A DNA stretch of 64,000 nt from Miscanthus floridulus (lineage: Eukaryota; Streptophyta; Magnoliopsida; Poales; Poaceae). The notes beneath the pieces were generated by a model that ran no database searches, had not been told where the DNA came from, and saw nothing but the letters and a program-made list of their open reading frames with translations. Location: positions 142,023,600 through 142,087,599 of the forward strand of contig NC_089585.1 of NCBI RefSeq assembly GCF_019320115.1. Direction: 5' to 3'. Each line of letters starts with the position of its first letter. Position 1 is the first letter of the stretch. Positions 1 to 11,738 of the stretch are shown one piece after another. A program made the translations under genes and the position numbers.

Positions 1-465
1 CCGAGCCCATTCTGGTGCGAGGCGGAGCCACTGGTCCTGGCAAGGTTGCAGGAAGAGCCCCTAGCCTCTGCGCGGAGCGAGAGGGCCGTCGGGAGTTCCC
101 CTGGCTTTTTATACACCCCTCGCGCGTGAGGGTTTGTTTGCCGAGGCCCCTTTGGGCGCAAGCCCGGGTCATGGGGTCTCGGCGTATCTGCAGGAAGAGC
201 CCCCTAGCCTCTACACAGGGTGAGAGGGCCGTCAGGAGCTCCCCTGTCTTTTTGTATGACCCTCACGCTTCCTTTTCGCTTGGAAGGAGGGTTTGTTTTG
301 CTGAGCCCCTTCGAGTGCGAGCCGGGCTCGCTGGGTCTCGACAAGGTTGCAGGAAGAGCCCCTTAGCCTCTACATAGAGCGAGAAGGCCGTCAGGGGTTC
401 CCCTGACTTTTTTGTACGACCCTCATGCTTCCTTTTTGCTCGAAAGAAGGGGTGGAATGTGCCTC
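1..465. repeat. Tandem repeat, about 3 units of roughly 150-160 bp
   Basis: Three degenerate direct repeats follow one another. Each holds GCAGGAAGAGCCCC, then TAGCCTCT, then GAGAGGGCCGTCAGG or close variants, then CCCCTG and a T-run; copies start near 48, 191 and 349. The array probably belongs to the non-coding part of the Gypsy element that continues to about 6.38 kb. Tat-lineage elements such as maize Grande are known to carry tandem arrays between their extra gene and the 3' LTR. The left end of the array lies outside the window. Confidence 0.7.
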
Positions 466-1270
466 GCTACCCTCGGTGGGCACGAGCGGTGGCACTTCCG
501 GTGAGTTGTTATCGGCTAGTCCGAGTGGAGGCCCGAACCCCGTTCGCTAGGGGACGGCTAGTGGTCCAGAGACACACTCCAAGAGTACCAGAGGATTTCT
601 CTAGTGGGTGCCGAGGCCGTTCGCTGGGCCTCGGTGGCTCAGTGCCTCCCTACGGTGGGATCCCATTCAGAGACCTTCCTGCCGGTCTCGGACACGACTT
701 TGGGCGTCCCAAACGTTTCGCTTGCTTGGGTCTCGGCCCCGTATAGGCTCGCCCGCGGTCGCCCCTGACTCTGTTATCCTAGGGCGGCTATCGAAACCCC
801 TTGGGGCCCAGCCTTCGAACCCCTGGACCGTAATAGGCTCGGAGCCTGGTTCCTTCATATGAAAGGAATAGGCCAGGGGGAATATCTTCTCCATTGGCTC
901 AGCAACGGGTGGCACGCCTTTTGAGGCGGTTTTCTGGGGAGGCGAAACAACGCCTGCTGCCGTAGTGGCCGAGCATGACGTAGTGGATGGGACGTAACTA
1001 TTTTCACATTTAATGAGGAAGGCGTGGGCGCGTGGGCCGGCGAAATCGGCTCGTGGTTAACTGTGTCGGATCGGGGGGGAAACTTCCCCGATTTCGTCGC
1101 CCGTTCATTTCGCCTCCTCCCTGCATAAATACCCGAAGTGTCTCGCCCCTCCTCGTCTTACCTTGCCTGCATTAGCACTGCCTCCGTCGAGCCATCGCTA
1201 GAGCAGCGGGTGCCGGGAAGAAGAGGGGAGAAGAGCGAGCCTAGGAAGAAAGCGAGAAAAAAGCGAGAGC
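466..1270. other. Non-coding Gypsy element sequence upstream of the antisense gene
   Basis: GC-rich sequence with no convincing coding region. It lies between the tandem array and the plus-strand antisense gene and probably supplies that gene's promoter and 5' leader. A GCATAAATAC box at 1123-1132 would start a transcript near 1155-1160. No LTR boundary could be identified. Confidence 0.45.
1123..1132 (+). promoter_or_regulatory. Candidate TATA box of the antisense gene
   Basis: GCATAAATAC lies in a pyrimidine-rich GC background about 140 bp before the first ATG of the Transposase_28-type gene. Spacing and orientation fit a plant TATA box. There is no expression evidence. Confidence 0.4.
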
Positions 1271-4200
1271 ATGGGAGAGAGAGAAAAACTCACCGCCGCA
1301 CCCGATTCCTCCATCGCACCCATGGCCGGCGACATCGTCGTTGTCGAGGTGGACCCCTGGGATCCGTCGGACGTCACCGAGGAGATGCTTCAGTCGCTTG
1401 TCGACGGTGGACTCCTCTGCCCGGTGACAGACCCCACCAGGCCAGAGTGGATTGCTCCATACGGCGAGCCAGAGCCGAGGCCTCGCGATGGCTACGTCGT
1501 GAGCTTTGTCTCCTTTCATGAGCGCGGCCTCGGCATCCCGGTGGATCGGTTCATGCGGGCGCTCCCGCACTACTACGATGTGGAGCTCCACAACTTCAAT
1601 CCCAACTCCATCGCTCAGGCGGCTATCTTTGTTGCCGTCTGCGAGGGGTATTTGGGGATTGCTCCCCATTGGGAGTTGTGGCTCCACCTATTCTGGGCGG
1701 GGCACACTACCAAGCCGACGGGCACGTCGGATACGAGGAAGGCGACGAGGGCCGGCGGCTGCACTCTCCAAGTGTGCCAAGACCGCTAGCACCTCTACAT
1801 CCCGGGCCAGCTTGCATCCTCCAACCACCGGTGGTACACGAGCTGGTTCTACCTTCGTAACGATGACGGAGGACTTCCCCCTTACACTGGGCAGATTGTG
1901 GGGAGCTGCCCGGAGAGATGGAAGTACGGCGTCCTGAAGGACGACCAGCCTAAGCTGCAGCCACTTCTGGAGGGGTTGGCGAGGCTGCGGGGCCATGGTC
2001 TCATCGTGGTTGTGGTCATGGCCGCCTTCCACCGTTGGAGGGTGCTGTCGCTGATGGCTCGGCGGCAGCGGTTGTTCGAGATGAAGCCGGGTGAGCCCCT
2101 TGAGGGCATCCGGATGTCTTCCTCCACCCTTTCCGACGAGGAAATTCTTCATCGGGTGGGGGAGACGGTAGAGGCGAAGCTGAGGGGCGGCAACTTGACC
2201 CCTATCACGATGCGGCCGTCGCGGGGGTTCCTCTCGCTGGTAAGTCATGTGCCGCTGTAGCCTCCGAGCCTCCTCAGTTTCCCCTTACCCCTTGTTCCTT
2301 TATGCGAGTCCGTCGTTCTTGCAGGGGATAAGGGACGTGCGTTCCTCTCCGCTGCCCGTTCCTGAGGACGTGAGGCGGCGGGCGATCAACCGCGCGCACG
2401 CCGACGTGCAGAAAAAGCGGAAAGACGCTAAGACGGTGAAGCGCACAAAGCAAATCCTCACGCACGAGGAGCTGGACAAGCGCCGCCGTCAACAAAGGAA
2501 GGATGGTCTCCCGCTGGAGGAATCTCCGTCGCCGTCGCTGTCAACAGAGACCTCGGATGGGGATGACGGGGGTGAGGTGAGGCGAGGTCCCCTAGACCAC
2601 CTTCCTGACGTAGTGGAGGTGGTGCTCGGGGCGTTGGCAAGCAGCCCGGCACTCCCGGGAGGAGGAGAAGCGGACCCGGGGTCGGCGGTTGCCCGCTCTA
2701 GGGCCGAGGCCGACACGCCCGAGGCGTGGGCGTTGGGCAAACGCGCCGTCAGCCCGGTGGGCTCGGCGGCCGTGGTGGAACAAGTGGCGGTGGAGGTGAC
2801 GCCACTGCCCCCGCAGAGGACCGAAGGGGCGCCGGGGTCCATTGAGGACCGACCGGCGCCGATGGATACGGAGGCGACGCCTCTGCCGCCGCCTCTGCCA
2901 TTGTGGATGAGGTTTGCCGTGGCAAAGCGGTTGCCGCCCCATTCAAGGTAAGTGTATTTTTGGCAGGGTCATAGTGCCTTCCATTCGCCTTTTGGTCTCG
3001 CGCTGACCCTATAGGTTATTTTTCCTTAGTCAGAAGCGGCCTGCGGACGAGCTTCCCTTGGCGCCCCTTAAGGCACTCAAGGCGAGCCCTGGCTCCTCCG
3101 CCCACTAGGTGGCGGAGGCACAAGCCGCTATGCAGTGCGGCGCGGTGTCAGCGAGGGCCGACCCGAAGGAGCCGGCCGCCCAGGGAGGGGCCACTAAGGC
3201 GACCCCAGCACAGACGGGGGTGGGGGCGCTTTCGCTCTGCGAGGGCGAGGCTCACGAGTCGGATGGGGCTGGCGTGCCCTTGGTTGCCGAGGCCCCCGGC
3301 ATCTCCGAGGCTGAGGCGATGGAGGCCGGGGCGCCCAAGACCGCAGAGACCGCAGTGGCCGCGGTCTGTGTTTCTGTGACCACCGAGGCTACGGTGGCAG
3401 AGGCCGGAGCCCCCGAGTCCATCGAGGCCATGATTGCGGAGGCCGAAGCCCCCGAGATTGCTGAGGCCCATGTGATGGCGGTGAGGCCGTCTGCCCAGGA
3501 GGCGGAGATGAAGGCGGTGGAGGCCCTAGTGGCACCCTTGATTCAGGGCCCGCCGTTGTTCCGAGAGAGCGCCCGAGAGGCGGAGGTCTATCCGATCTCC
3601 TCCGATGATACTTCCTAGGCGCGGGAGGTGGTCGACACCGAGGAGACCGGGGCCGTGGAACAGCCGGCTCCAATCTTGGGCGAGGAAAGCTCGGCCCTCA
3701 TGCGGGCGCGGCCCGAGCCTCGCGGGTGGGATCGCCCGCGGGTACTGTGGCAGAGCCAGGATGACCCTAAGGGGGAGCCTCTGTTCGCCCTCGAGGACGC
3801 AGCCAAGGGCGGGCGCTGGGGCACCTTCGAGCAATACCACCAGCTGGCGGAGCGGTCATTATGGATAGCGTTGTCCGTGGTGGCCGACGACCTACCCGGA
3901 GTCGCCCAGGTTCGCGTTTTCCTTTCTCGTGTGGCATTGTCCTTTTTTGGGTTTTATTGCAATCAATGACCCCTATTCTGCTTCCCCAGGAGCTCGAGAC
4001 TCGGTCCCTTGGGAAGTCGGTCTTTCTCCGGCGGGAGAGGGGCGTCTGGGACCAGCTTCAGCGGCAGAAGGGCCTTCTTGCCGGCGCCAACGAGCTCCTG
4101 TCGGCACGGAGCGCGGAGGTAGAGGACCTCTGCCTTCGTTGTGCCGACGCGAGGGTCGAGGCGGCCACGGCCCAGATGCAGCTCGCCCCTCTGGCGGCGC

Positions 4201-5168
4201 GGGTGACGGAGTTGGAGGAGGAGCTCACCCGCACAGTCAGCGATTGGGATGCCTTCAGGGGCCGAGCCATTGAAGCTACAGCCTCAGCCGCGGCTCTCGC
4301 GGGGCAGCTGGGGACGGAACAGAGGGCGCACCAGCTGACGAAAGGTGCCTTGGATGAGGCCCTTGCTGCAGCTGAGGCCTCACGAACCGAGGCTGTGGTT
4401 TGGAGGGGGACGGTTGAGGGTGAGTTTTAGCCCCCTCATTTTGTTTTCTTTTCCTTATGTTCGCTCCCTAACTCCTTTATGTGACGCAGAGCTAGGGAGT
4501 GAAGCTTCTAGGGTGGCCGAGGCTTCTCAGGTTGAGGCCCAGCGCTTGAAGGAGGAGGCCGAGGCTTCCTGGGCCAAGGCCCTACGCTGGAAGGAGAAAG
4601 CTGAGGCCTGTCATGTCGAGACCCGACACTGGGAGCTGAAGGCCAAGGGTGAGTTCTGTGGGCTTCCTCTCCTATTTAGGATGTTTTTTCCCTTGCTCAA
4701 CCTTACTCTATTCTTCATGGTGCAGAGTCAGAGGCAGAGGTTACTCAGGTAGCTGAGGCTTCCAGCGCGGTGCAGACGGTGCTCAAGACCGAGATCGGGG
4801 AGCACGAGGCGCTGAAATGTGCTGCCCTTTCCGCCTACGAGGCCTTGGAGGTTGAAGGGGTTCAGTCAGGCAGCTCCCTAGGGAGCCGTTTGATCGCGCT
4901 GAGCAACCAGATGCATGAGCGGCTCTGAGGAGCGCTGCACACGGGTGTCAAGCGCGCGCTGGCCGTCATCTCTTCTCACTACGTCGGCATCGACCTCCTG
5001 GCCATCAGTGATGGGTATGTCCTGCCTGATGATGACGAGGAGGCTGACGCGGCGGTCATGAAGCTGATGGAGGTGGCGGAAGGACCTAGCACGGCGCTGG
5101 CGACGCTCTTCGAAGAGGAGGTGGTTCCTTCCCTACCATCTGCCGGTGCTGAAGGCCCTGAGCCTTGA
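1271..5168 (+). pseudogene. Antisense extra gene of a Tat-lineage Gypsy element (Transposase_28 domain, coiled coil)
   Basis: Six exons splice into one frame: 1271-2239, 2325-2947, 3030-3909, 3990-4419, 4490-4648 and 4726-5168, all with GT-AG borders and matching phases. The N-terminal part (HELWLHLF-type block, FNPNSIAQAAIFVAVCEGY, RWYTSWFYL, CPERWKYG) is the domain catalogued as Transposase_28, putative gypsy-type transposon, common in grass genomes. Exons 2 and 3 are low-complexity Glu/Ala/Pro-rich. Exons 4-6 are predicted coiled coil (LEEELTR, KALRWKEKAEA). In-frame stops TAG at 1787, 3106 and 3616 and TGA at 4926 kill the gene, with no frameshift. It runs opposite to the integrase remnant at 5736-6384, matching the antisense extra ORFs known in Tat elements. 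The protein's function is unknown; despite the domain name it is not shown to be a transposase. Confidence 0.85.
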
Positions 5169-5735
5169 TCTGGGCACCGGGGGCTATGTAAAAATAGAGT
5201 AAGAGTTATTTTTGTATCGTAACACTTGTGGCCGTCGAGGCCTTTATTTTTGAAGTATTTATGTTTCTTAGTTGTTTTTCTCATGTTTTCGAGCCTCTGC
5301 CCTCTGTTGCTCTTGATCAGATTTCGTTTGCAAAACACCCCCTTGAGGCCTAAGCCGTCCCTTAGGCGAGAGGTGGTGAGGGAGTGCCGTAGCCCGGAGG
5401 CGTAGGCCGTCTCGCGATTCTACCAGCCTCTTGCTTAGGAAGCAGACCTTGGCCCGAGGGGTTTTTACAACCGATTCGTCAGAGCATGCTAGAGTCTTGG
5501 CGTAGGAATTTTTGCGAAAAACGACTGAAGAATGGTGCGTGGGACCTAGGGGGAGTCCCCCATCTAGCCCCCGAGGGAGGCTTGGTTCTGCCGAGGCAGA
5601 GCCGAGTCTCCCTTGCCGTGTTACTGTATTGTCGAGACCTATGATGGGCTCGGGGGGTTTCTCAAAAAAATTAGACCAACTAAAGAACGCTTTTTAATTG
5701 TATTTTGAGAAACGACATATACAATGCTTGGAAAT
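5169..5735. other. Convergent 3' region between antisense gene and pol
   Basis: No coding signal. The sequence separates the plus-strand antisense gene stop from the minus-strand pol stop and holds AT-rich stretches near 5195-5275 and 5660-5720 that could serve as 3' ends for both transcripts. No LTR or polypurine tract was recognised. Confidence 0.4.
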
Positions 5736-6384
5736 TTAGGGATAAAGGCGACGTAGCTGTTCTATGTTCCAAGCGTTGGTGACGACTTCGTCCTTCTCGT
5801 TGGCCAGCTTGTAGGTCCCGGGCTTTAGTACTTGGGCGATGATGTACGGTCCTTCCCATGGCGGGGTCAGCTTGTGGCGACCCTTGTTGCTCTGTGCTAG
5901 CCTCAACACCAGGTCACCTACCTTCAAGTCTCGGCCTTGGACACGTCAGGCCTGATAGCGCCGTAGGCTCTGCTGGTATTTGGCCGAGTGTAGTAGCACG
6001 ATGTCTCGAGCTTCCTCCAGTTGATCGAGGGCGTCCTCTCGGGTGGTGTGGTTACTTTGTTCGTTATAGGCTTGTAGCCTCGGGGAACCATATTCCAAGT
6101 CAGTGGAGAGGATGGCCTCGGCCCCATAGACCAGGAAGAAAGGCGTGAACCCCGTGGCTTGGCTTGGAGTGTTCCTCAGGTTCCAGATGACCGATGGGAG
6201 TTCGACAAGCCATTTCTTGCCAAAATTTTTCAACCGGTTGTGAATCCTTGGCTTGAGGCCTTGTAGGATCATGCCGTTGGCACGCTCTACTTGGCCGTTG
6301 GTCCTTAGGTGTCCTATGGCCGACCAGGCCACATGGATGTGGTGGTCGTTTCCACCCACGCTGCTCGCTTCCGCCTGCACGCAC
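5736..6384 (-). pseudogene. Ty3/Gypsy polyprotein fragment: integrase C-terminal part
   Basis: Read on the minus strand, this gives the end of a Gypsy integrase: HLRTNGQVERANGMI, then WNLRNTPSQATGFTPFFLVYG, then the C-terminal GPY/F-type module (PPWEGPYIIAQVLKPGTYKL) and a terminal WNIEQLRRLYP. One in-frame TGA sits at 5944-5946, probably from CGA. Everything upstream in the polyprotein (gag, protease, RT, RNase H, most of integrase) is missing because homology stops near 6.34 kb, where hAT sequence begins. This fixes the Gypsy element as minus-strand, so the gene at 1271-5168 is antisense to it. Confidence 0.88.
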
Positions 6385-6431
6385 CGTTGAGGAACAGTGC
6401 TAGAGATCAGCCGTCCGTGGTCAGGGTCACC

Positions 6432-8663
6432 ATGGCGGATGACGACGATGTTGTCTATCCACTCACCAGCAACGATGACTTGATCGCGGCAGGGCTGGTC
6501 CCCGAGGATGACGACGACATCCGTGACGACGCTGCTACGTTGTTGGGTATCAATGTCGGTAGCGGCTCTGCTCCGATCGATCTAGACGGTGGCGACGGTG
6601 GTGGAGGGGTGGAGCCGGCACCGTCGGCGACGACGACAGGGACGTCGGTCGGCTCCAACAGCACAGATGGTACCTCATGTCTTGGTAAGCGTAAATCTGG
6701 TGTCTGGGTTGATTTTGATGAGATCTATGAGACTATGAATGGTCAAAAGGTTCGAACTACTGCTATTTGTAAAATATGTAAGAGTAAATTATCTGCTAGA
6801 TCTTCTGCTGGCACAGACCATTTGATTAGACACCAGAAATCTTGTAGGAAAAAGGCTGATCACGCTGCTAGGGTTCAGTCTAGGCTTTCTTTCAATCCTG
6901 ATGGATCTGTGCATAACTGGGACTATAATCCTGCTGTTGCTTATTCTGAGTTATGTCGATTGATTGCTAGGCTTGACCTTCCATTAGGTATAGGTGAGAC
7001 ACAGGTCTGTGAGGATTACATTGTTCTTGCTCATAACCCTAGGTTTGCCAAGGTTTATAGACAGACCACCACTAGAGATCTTGGTAAGTTGTTTACTGAA
7101 CTCCGTGATAAGCTTAAGAATTTTGTATTGCCTGCTGCTACTTCTGTTGCTTTAACTTCAGACATTTGATCTGGTAATGCTAAGGAGGACTATATTAGTG
7201 TTGTAGCTCACTATGTGAATACTGATTGGGAGTTACAGAAAAGGGTTATTGGTCTTAGGCTAATTGAGGTTAAACATTCTAGTAAAAACATTGCTGAAAG
7301 AATTACTGCTTGGTTGAGGAGTATTGTCTGATTGACAAGATTTTCGATCACTCTAGACAATGCTTCTTCTAATGCTAGGGCTATGAACACTTTGACACCT
7401 CTATTTGCTGGTTACTTGGATCCTGATCCTTACCTGATCCTTTGGATCCTAGTAACCATAAGTACAGTCTTGTACATCAACGTTGTGCTTGTCATATCAT
7501 TAATCTCATTGTAAAATTTAGATTAAAGAGGTTGAAACCTTATACAGAAGATTTTAGAACTGCAATTAACTTCCTAAATTTCTCTAATCAAAGAATTGGA
7601 TTGTTCAAGGAATACTGTAATGCTAAGGGTGTTAGACCTAGAAAGTTTGGCTTAGATATGGATGTTAGATGAAATTCTACTTACCTGATGCTTAAACACT
7701 TGCTTTCATACAAGAATATCTTTTTTGTGTTCATTAATTTTCATTATGGTTTACAATTGTTGACTACATATCATTGGTATTTTGCTGAAAAGTTATTGGA
7801 GTTTCTGGAACTCTTCTATGACTCCACTATTGTTCTGTCTGGTGTTTATTATCCTACAAGTCCACTTGTTCTGCACCATATCCTAGAGATTGCTTCTCAT
7901 ATGCATGCATATGAAAAAGATCAAAATCTGAGAGCTATCGTATATCCTATAAAGCTTAAATTCCTTAAATATTGGTAAGACATACCTCTGTTATATTCAT
8001 ATGCATTCATTCTTGATCCTAGAGCTAAGATGAGAGGTTTCTTTAATGTGTTGTAATTACTTGGTGAATACACTGGTTCTGAGTACAGTTCATACTATGC
8101 TGATATCAAAACTGAATTGTATAAACTGTTTAACAAATATGAGGGCAAGTTTGGTGCAGCTAGGTCTCAAAGGGTTGCACAACCATTACATCATATAGGT
8201 AAAAAAATAGGCATGGGGAAGAATCTTTGGCCATGGATCAGGTGTTGTTGGTCCTTCCCCTCTCCCTACCACTTCATCTTCGTCTACTTCTACTGTTTGT
8301 GAGCTCTCAGCTTACTTAGACAGTAACAATGTCACTTCTTATGAGGATAATTTTGATCTACTTCTGTGGTGACGTGACCACAAGCTAACCTTTTCAATTC
8401 TGTCTATAATGGCTAGAGATATCCTCTCAGTTCCTATATCCACTGTCTCTTTAGAGTCTTGTTTCAGTTTGACAGGTAGGATAATCGAGGAACGGCGACG
8501 GCGCTTGTCACCAGAGACTGTGGAGATGCTGACCTGCATAAAGGACTAGGAGTTGGGAGAAAAAAGGGAACAGCATGCTATTGACAACCAAGAGCTAAAA
8601 GACTCATTCCAGAACTTGTACCTTGATGAAGATGAACCTGCTAGTGGTGCTCCTGGTACTTAG
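6432..8663 (+). pseudogene. hAT-family transposase pseudogene (BED zinc finger, C-terminal dimerisation region)
   Basis: The ATG at 6432 opens a 246-codon stretch with an acidic N-terminus and a BED-type zinc finger (C-x2-C in ICKICKSK, then DHLIRHQKSC). Further fragments in shifted or interrupted frames carry hAT catalytic-core sequence: LDNASSNARAMNTL, the HQRCACHIINLIV block, FILDPRAKM, and the hAT dimerisation-type end (SCFSLTGRIIEERRRRLSPE). The reading frame is broken by several stops (for example near 7168, 7330, 7671 and 7976) and at least one shift near 7440. It resembles RICESLEEPER-type domesticated or active hAT proteins of grasses, but here it is dead. Full-length relatives are around 650-750 aa. 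Confidence 0.85.
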
Positions 8664-8929
8664 TGAGGTAATGAGGTTGAGACTTGACTTTTGAGAGTGT
8701 GTGGGTGATCTGTGACTGTGAAAGGGTGAGTGTGACTGTGAAAGACTTGTCTATTATTTGAACAATGGTTAATTAAGAGCTAGTTGTGCTCTTTTTTCTT
8801 TCTAGGGTTTCTCACAAAGGTGAGTTTTACCTAGAAAGATTTTTAATGAGGCAGCATTGCATTAAACAACTTATTTTGGTTATTTCTGTTATCTGTCGGC
8901 TTTGGAGTTTGGAGTTTGATATCTCTGTT
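8664..8929. other. hAT 3' flank
   Basis: AT-rich untranslated sequence after the transposase remnant. It includes a short GTGACTGTGAAAG repeat around 8715-8745. No gene is seen. Confidence 0.4.
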
Positions 8930-9200
8930 GGACCGTGAATGTGTTGGACATTTAGACTTTGATTCTATGAATGTATGAAACTGTGATCTGTGAATGTATC
9001 GGACATTTAGACTTCGATTCTATGAATGTATGAAACTATGAATGTATCAGACATTTGGAGTTTTGGACTTTGATTCTGTGAATGTATAAAGCCGTGATAT
9101 GTGAATGTATAAAACTTTGATTCTGTGAATGTATGAAACTGTGATCTGTGAATGTATTGGACATTCTGTGAATGTGAAACTGTGATCTGTTTGTGAATGC
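8930..9200. repeat. Minisatellite based on GTGAATGTAT
   Basis: Degenerate tandem repeats of about 20 to 60 bp, built from TGTGAATGTAT, GAAACTGTGATC, GGACATTTAGACTT and TTTGATTCTATGAATG. At least eight GAATGTAT words occur. The array lies in the 3' part of the hAT element and probably represents amplified subterminal sequence. Confidence 0.7.
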
Positions 9201-9434
9201 AAGGGTAACGGGCCGTGGGCTGGCACGGGCCGTGATTCTGGTCATGCTTCGCGGGCCAGGCTGGCCCAAAAATCAGCCCATAGGGCCATGCCTAGGCCAA
9301 AGGCCAGGCCCGTGGCCCTGTGAGGCACGGCCTGGGTGGCACGGTGTGCCGTGCTGGCCCGTTGGCTATCGGGCCGTGTTGGCACGGGCCCGTGCTGGGC
9401 TGGGCCGGGCTGGCCCGTTGGCCATCTATACCTG
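9195..9434. other. GC-rich probable hAT subterminal end
   Basis: Dense GGGCC, GGCCCG and GGCACGG words, many as inverted pairs (for example CGGGCCGTG and GCACGGGCC). Such GGCC-rich subterminal regions are typical of grass hAT elements. A possible terminus is GCCATCTATACCTG at 9421-9434. The matching 5' terminus was not found near 6.4 kb, so the element looks 5'-truncated and no target duplication can be called. Confidence 0.5.
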
Positions 9435-10064
9435 CGACGTGCGCCTCACCCGTGACTCTTGCTCCCTCCTATCGCTTGCCCCACCCGTCGCGCAGCTGGT
9501 CCATGCGGATTCGACCCATGCGTCGTGCGGCCCGCCCGCCGCGACCATCCTGCGCGCGCTGCCTCTGCTTTCCCCATCTCTCGCTCTCTCTATCTCGCGT
9601 TCATTGATAGCAAAGCGCCTTCCCGGCCTTTTCCCCAATCCTTAGCGCCACCAAGATGCCTTACCGCAGTCGCCCCCTATCGACGGCTGCTGGGCGCACA
9701 TGCCGGGGCACCTCGGGTCATCCCCGGCCGAGCCAAAGGCACCCACGAGCGCGATCGGATGCTAGTGGTGCTTGTGCGGTGCCGCTCGCCACCCGCTCCC
9801 ACCGTGACACCCAGAATCGACCGGCCTAGGCCCCTTCCCCTATGTTGCAAATGTATGTTTAAAAGTGTTTTAGACGTTTTAGAGGTATGCTGTATTGTTT
9901 TATATTGACGTTGCAAAAGTAGACCAGGAATGTTGCATATGTTGCAAGTGTTTTAGATGTATGTTGCAAGTGTTTGTTCAAAATGTTTCATCTGTTCCAG
10001 ATGTATGTTGCAAGCGTTTTGATCTAGATGTTGCATATGTTTCACATATATGTTGCAACAGTGT

Positions 10065-11421
10065 TGTCGGTGTTTTGGACCGGGGGGTCCTCAACCAACT
10101 AGTGAATTTGAACTGCGTGCCCCTAATCCCAGATGGTGATGCAAAGAGACACAAGGTTTATACTGGTTCAGGCAATCGATGCCCTACGTCCAGTCTGAGG
10201 GATCGATCTTGTATTCCTTGCACCGAAGTGCTTGTAGTAGGGGGTTACAAGCTGGTGAGAGAGGGAGCTGATCCCAGGTCTCGGTGAGGTGTCGTGTGGG
10301 TTGCTTGAGACGTTGCTCTCAGGCGGCTGGGATGTGTGCATGTATGTGTTATAAGGTGTTCTCCTCTGTCAGTCCCCCCCTAAGTGGCCCAAGTCCTCTC
10401 CTTTTATAGTTGAAGGGAGGACAAGGATAGTACATATGCTGACTATACGGCGTCGTGCCAACATGGGCGGTGTGTCTGAGCCCTATGGCCTGTTCCTGTG
10501 GCGGCGTGGTCGTCGGAGTGGTCTATCCTTGGAGCACTGGGGCGACGTGCTGGTCACGTCCGACCCTATGCGTCATGGGAGCCCCTGGGCTGCCTCGGAG
10601 TGGGTGCAGCGGCGAACGTGCAAGCCGCTGTGGACGGGCTGTGCGTGAGGCCGAGGCTTGGTCGGTGTCGAGGCTGCACCGCAGTGGGGGTCTCGGCGGG
10701 CACGAACCCCGAGATAGCCGAGACCTTGGTGCACGATGCCGAGGCCCTGAGAGGGCGGCTAATCTGGTGCGCTGGCTTGGAGGCAGTGATGACCCGGGCC
10801 AAGTTGTCCGTGCGATGTTGTTTTCAAGGCGGGGATCGCGGGACATAGTCTAGTGTGGGCGCTGATCGTGGGCACAGCGTCAGGATACGGTGACCAGTAA
10901 TCCCCGCCGTGCCCTGTCTCAGCCGGTATGGGGCTGATGCGACCTCATGTCCCGTCGGCCATTCTGTGGCGTCGAGCCATCGTCCGGCTGAGATTGCAGG
11001 AGTGGTTGAAGTATTAATGAGACATGACGTGCTGTCAGAAAGACCGGCCGAGGCGGGGGCGACGGACTATGGATAAGCTGGCCTCACGCGATACGGAGAA
11101 TGAGGCCTCGCATGAGACGGAGAGCGGAGCCTCGCGCGAGACGGAGATCGGACTCCTTGCCGAGGCCTTCCGTGAGAGGCCTCGCGCGATACGGAGAATG
11201 CACCCCCTGCCGAGGCCTTCCGTGGAGAGCATCGCGCGAGGCGGAGATCGTGTTCCCTGCTGAGGCCTTCCGTGGAGAGCCTCGCGCGAGGCGGAGGGCC
11301 TGGTGGGCTCGGACGTGGCGGGTGAGGGACCCACGGCTTATCTTCTAGCTTTGTTTTTTTATGGGACTTAAGCGACCCCTTTGATGTTCGCTCGGGGTAC
11401 CCCGTTCTAAGGTACCCAACA
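10065..11421. mobile_element. Solo LTR (TG...CA) with 5-bp target duplication
   Basis: The unit begins TGTCGGTGTTTTGG and ends GGTACCCAACA, and is flanked on both sides by AGTGT (10060-10064 and 11422-11426), a perfect 5-bp target duplication. There is no internal domain, PBS or coding region, so this is a solo LTR left by recombination between two LTRs. Its length, 1357 bp, fits a large grass Gypsy LTR. Inside, near 11035-11300, is a run of GCCTCGCGCGAGACGGAG-type repeats. It interrupts the ATGTTGCAA element. Confidence 0.9.
11040..11300. repeat. Short GC-rich tandem repeats inside the solo LTR
   Basis: Repeated words GCCTCGCGCGAGACGGAG and GCCGAGGCCTTCCGTGGAGAG alternate about five times with divergence. 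They give long open frames on both strands that are not genes. Confidence 0.65.
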
Positions 11422-11738
11422 AGTGTATTTCAAACATTTCATATGTTTTGGTTTTGGGGAATTTTGCTGCAGGACATCGCTAAAAAACCTAATATGCTGA
11501 TGGACACCGCCAAGAGCGAAATTTGTCCAGTACCATTATAAAATCGCGTCCATTTGCTGAAACACACCGCATCGAATATTTTATTTATTTATCAGATTTG
11601 CGGAGAGAGAAGGTAGGGAAAATGACTCTTTTGCCCTTGTCTTCAACCTTGGGCTGGTCACTGATTTTTTTTGCCGTAACACACAGTCTCATGTTCAGCG
11701 ACAACGCCTCCATCTCGCTGGCGAGTTCATCGCGTTCC

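Noticed and set aside
2247..3840. Several minus-strand open frames opposite the Tat antisense gene
   Set aside because: They are Pro/Arg-rich mirror frames of a GC-rich low-complexity exon.
9193..9908. Overlapping open frames of 95-150 codons
   Set aside because: They lie in GGCC-rich transposon end sequence and are Arg/Pro/Ala-rich with no domain.
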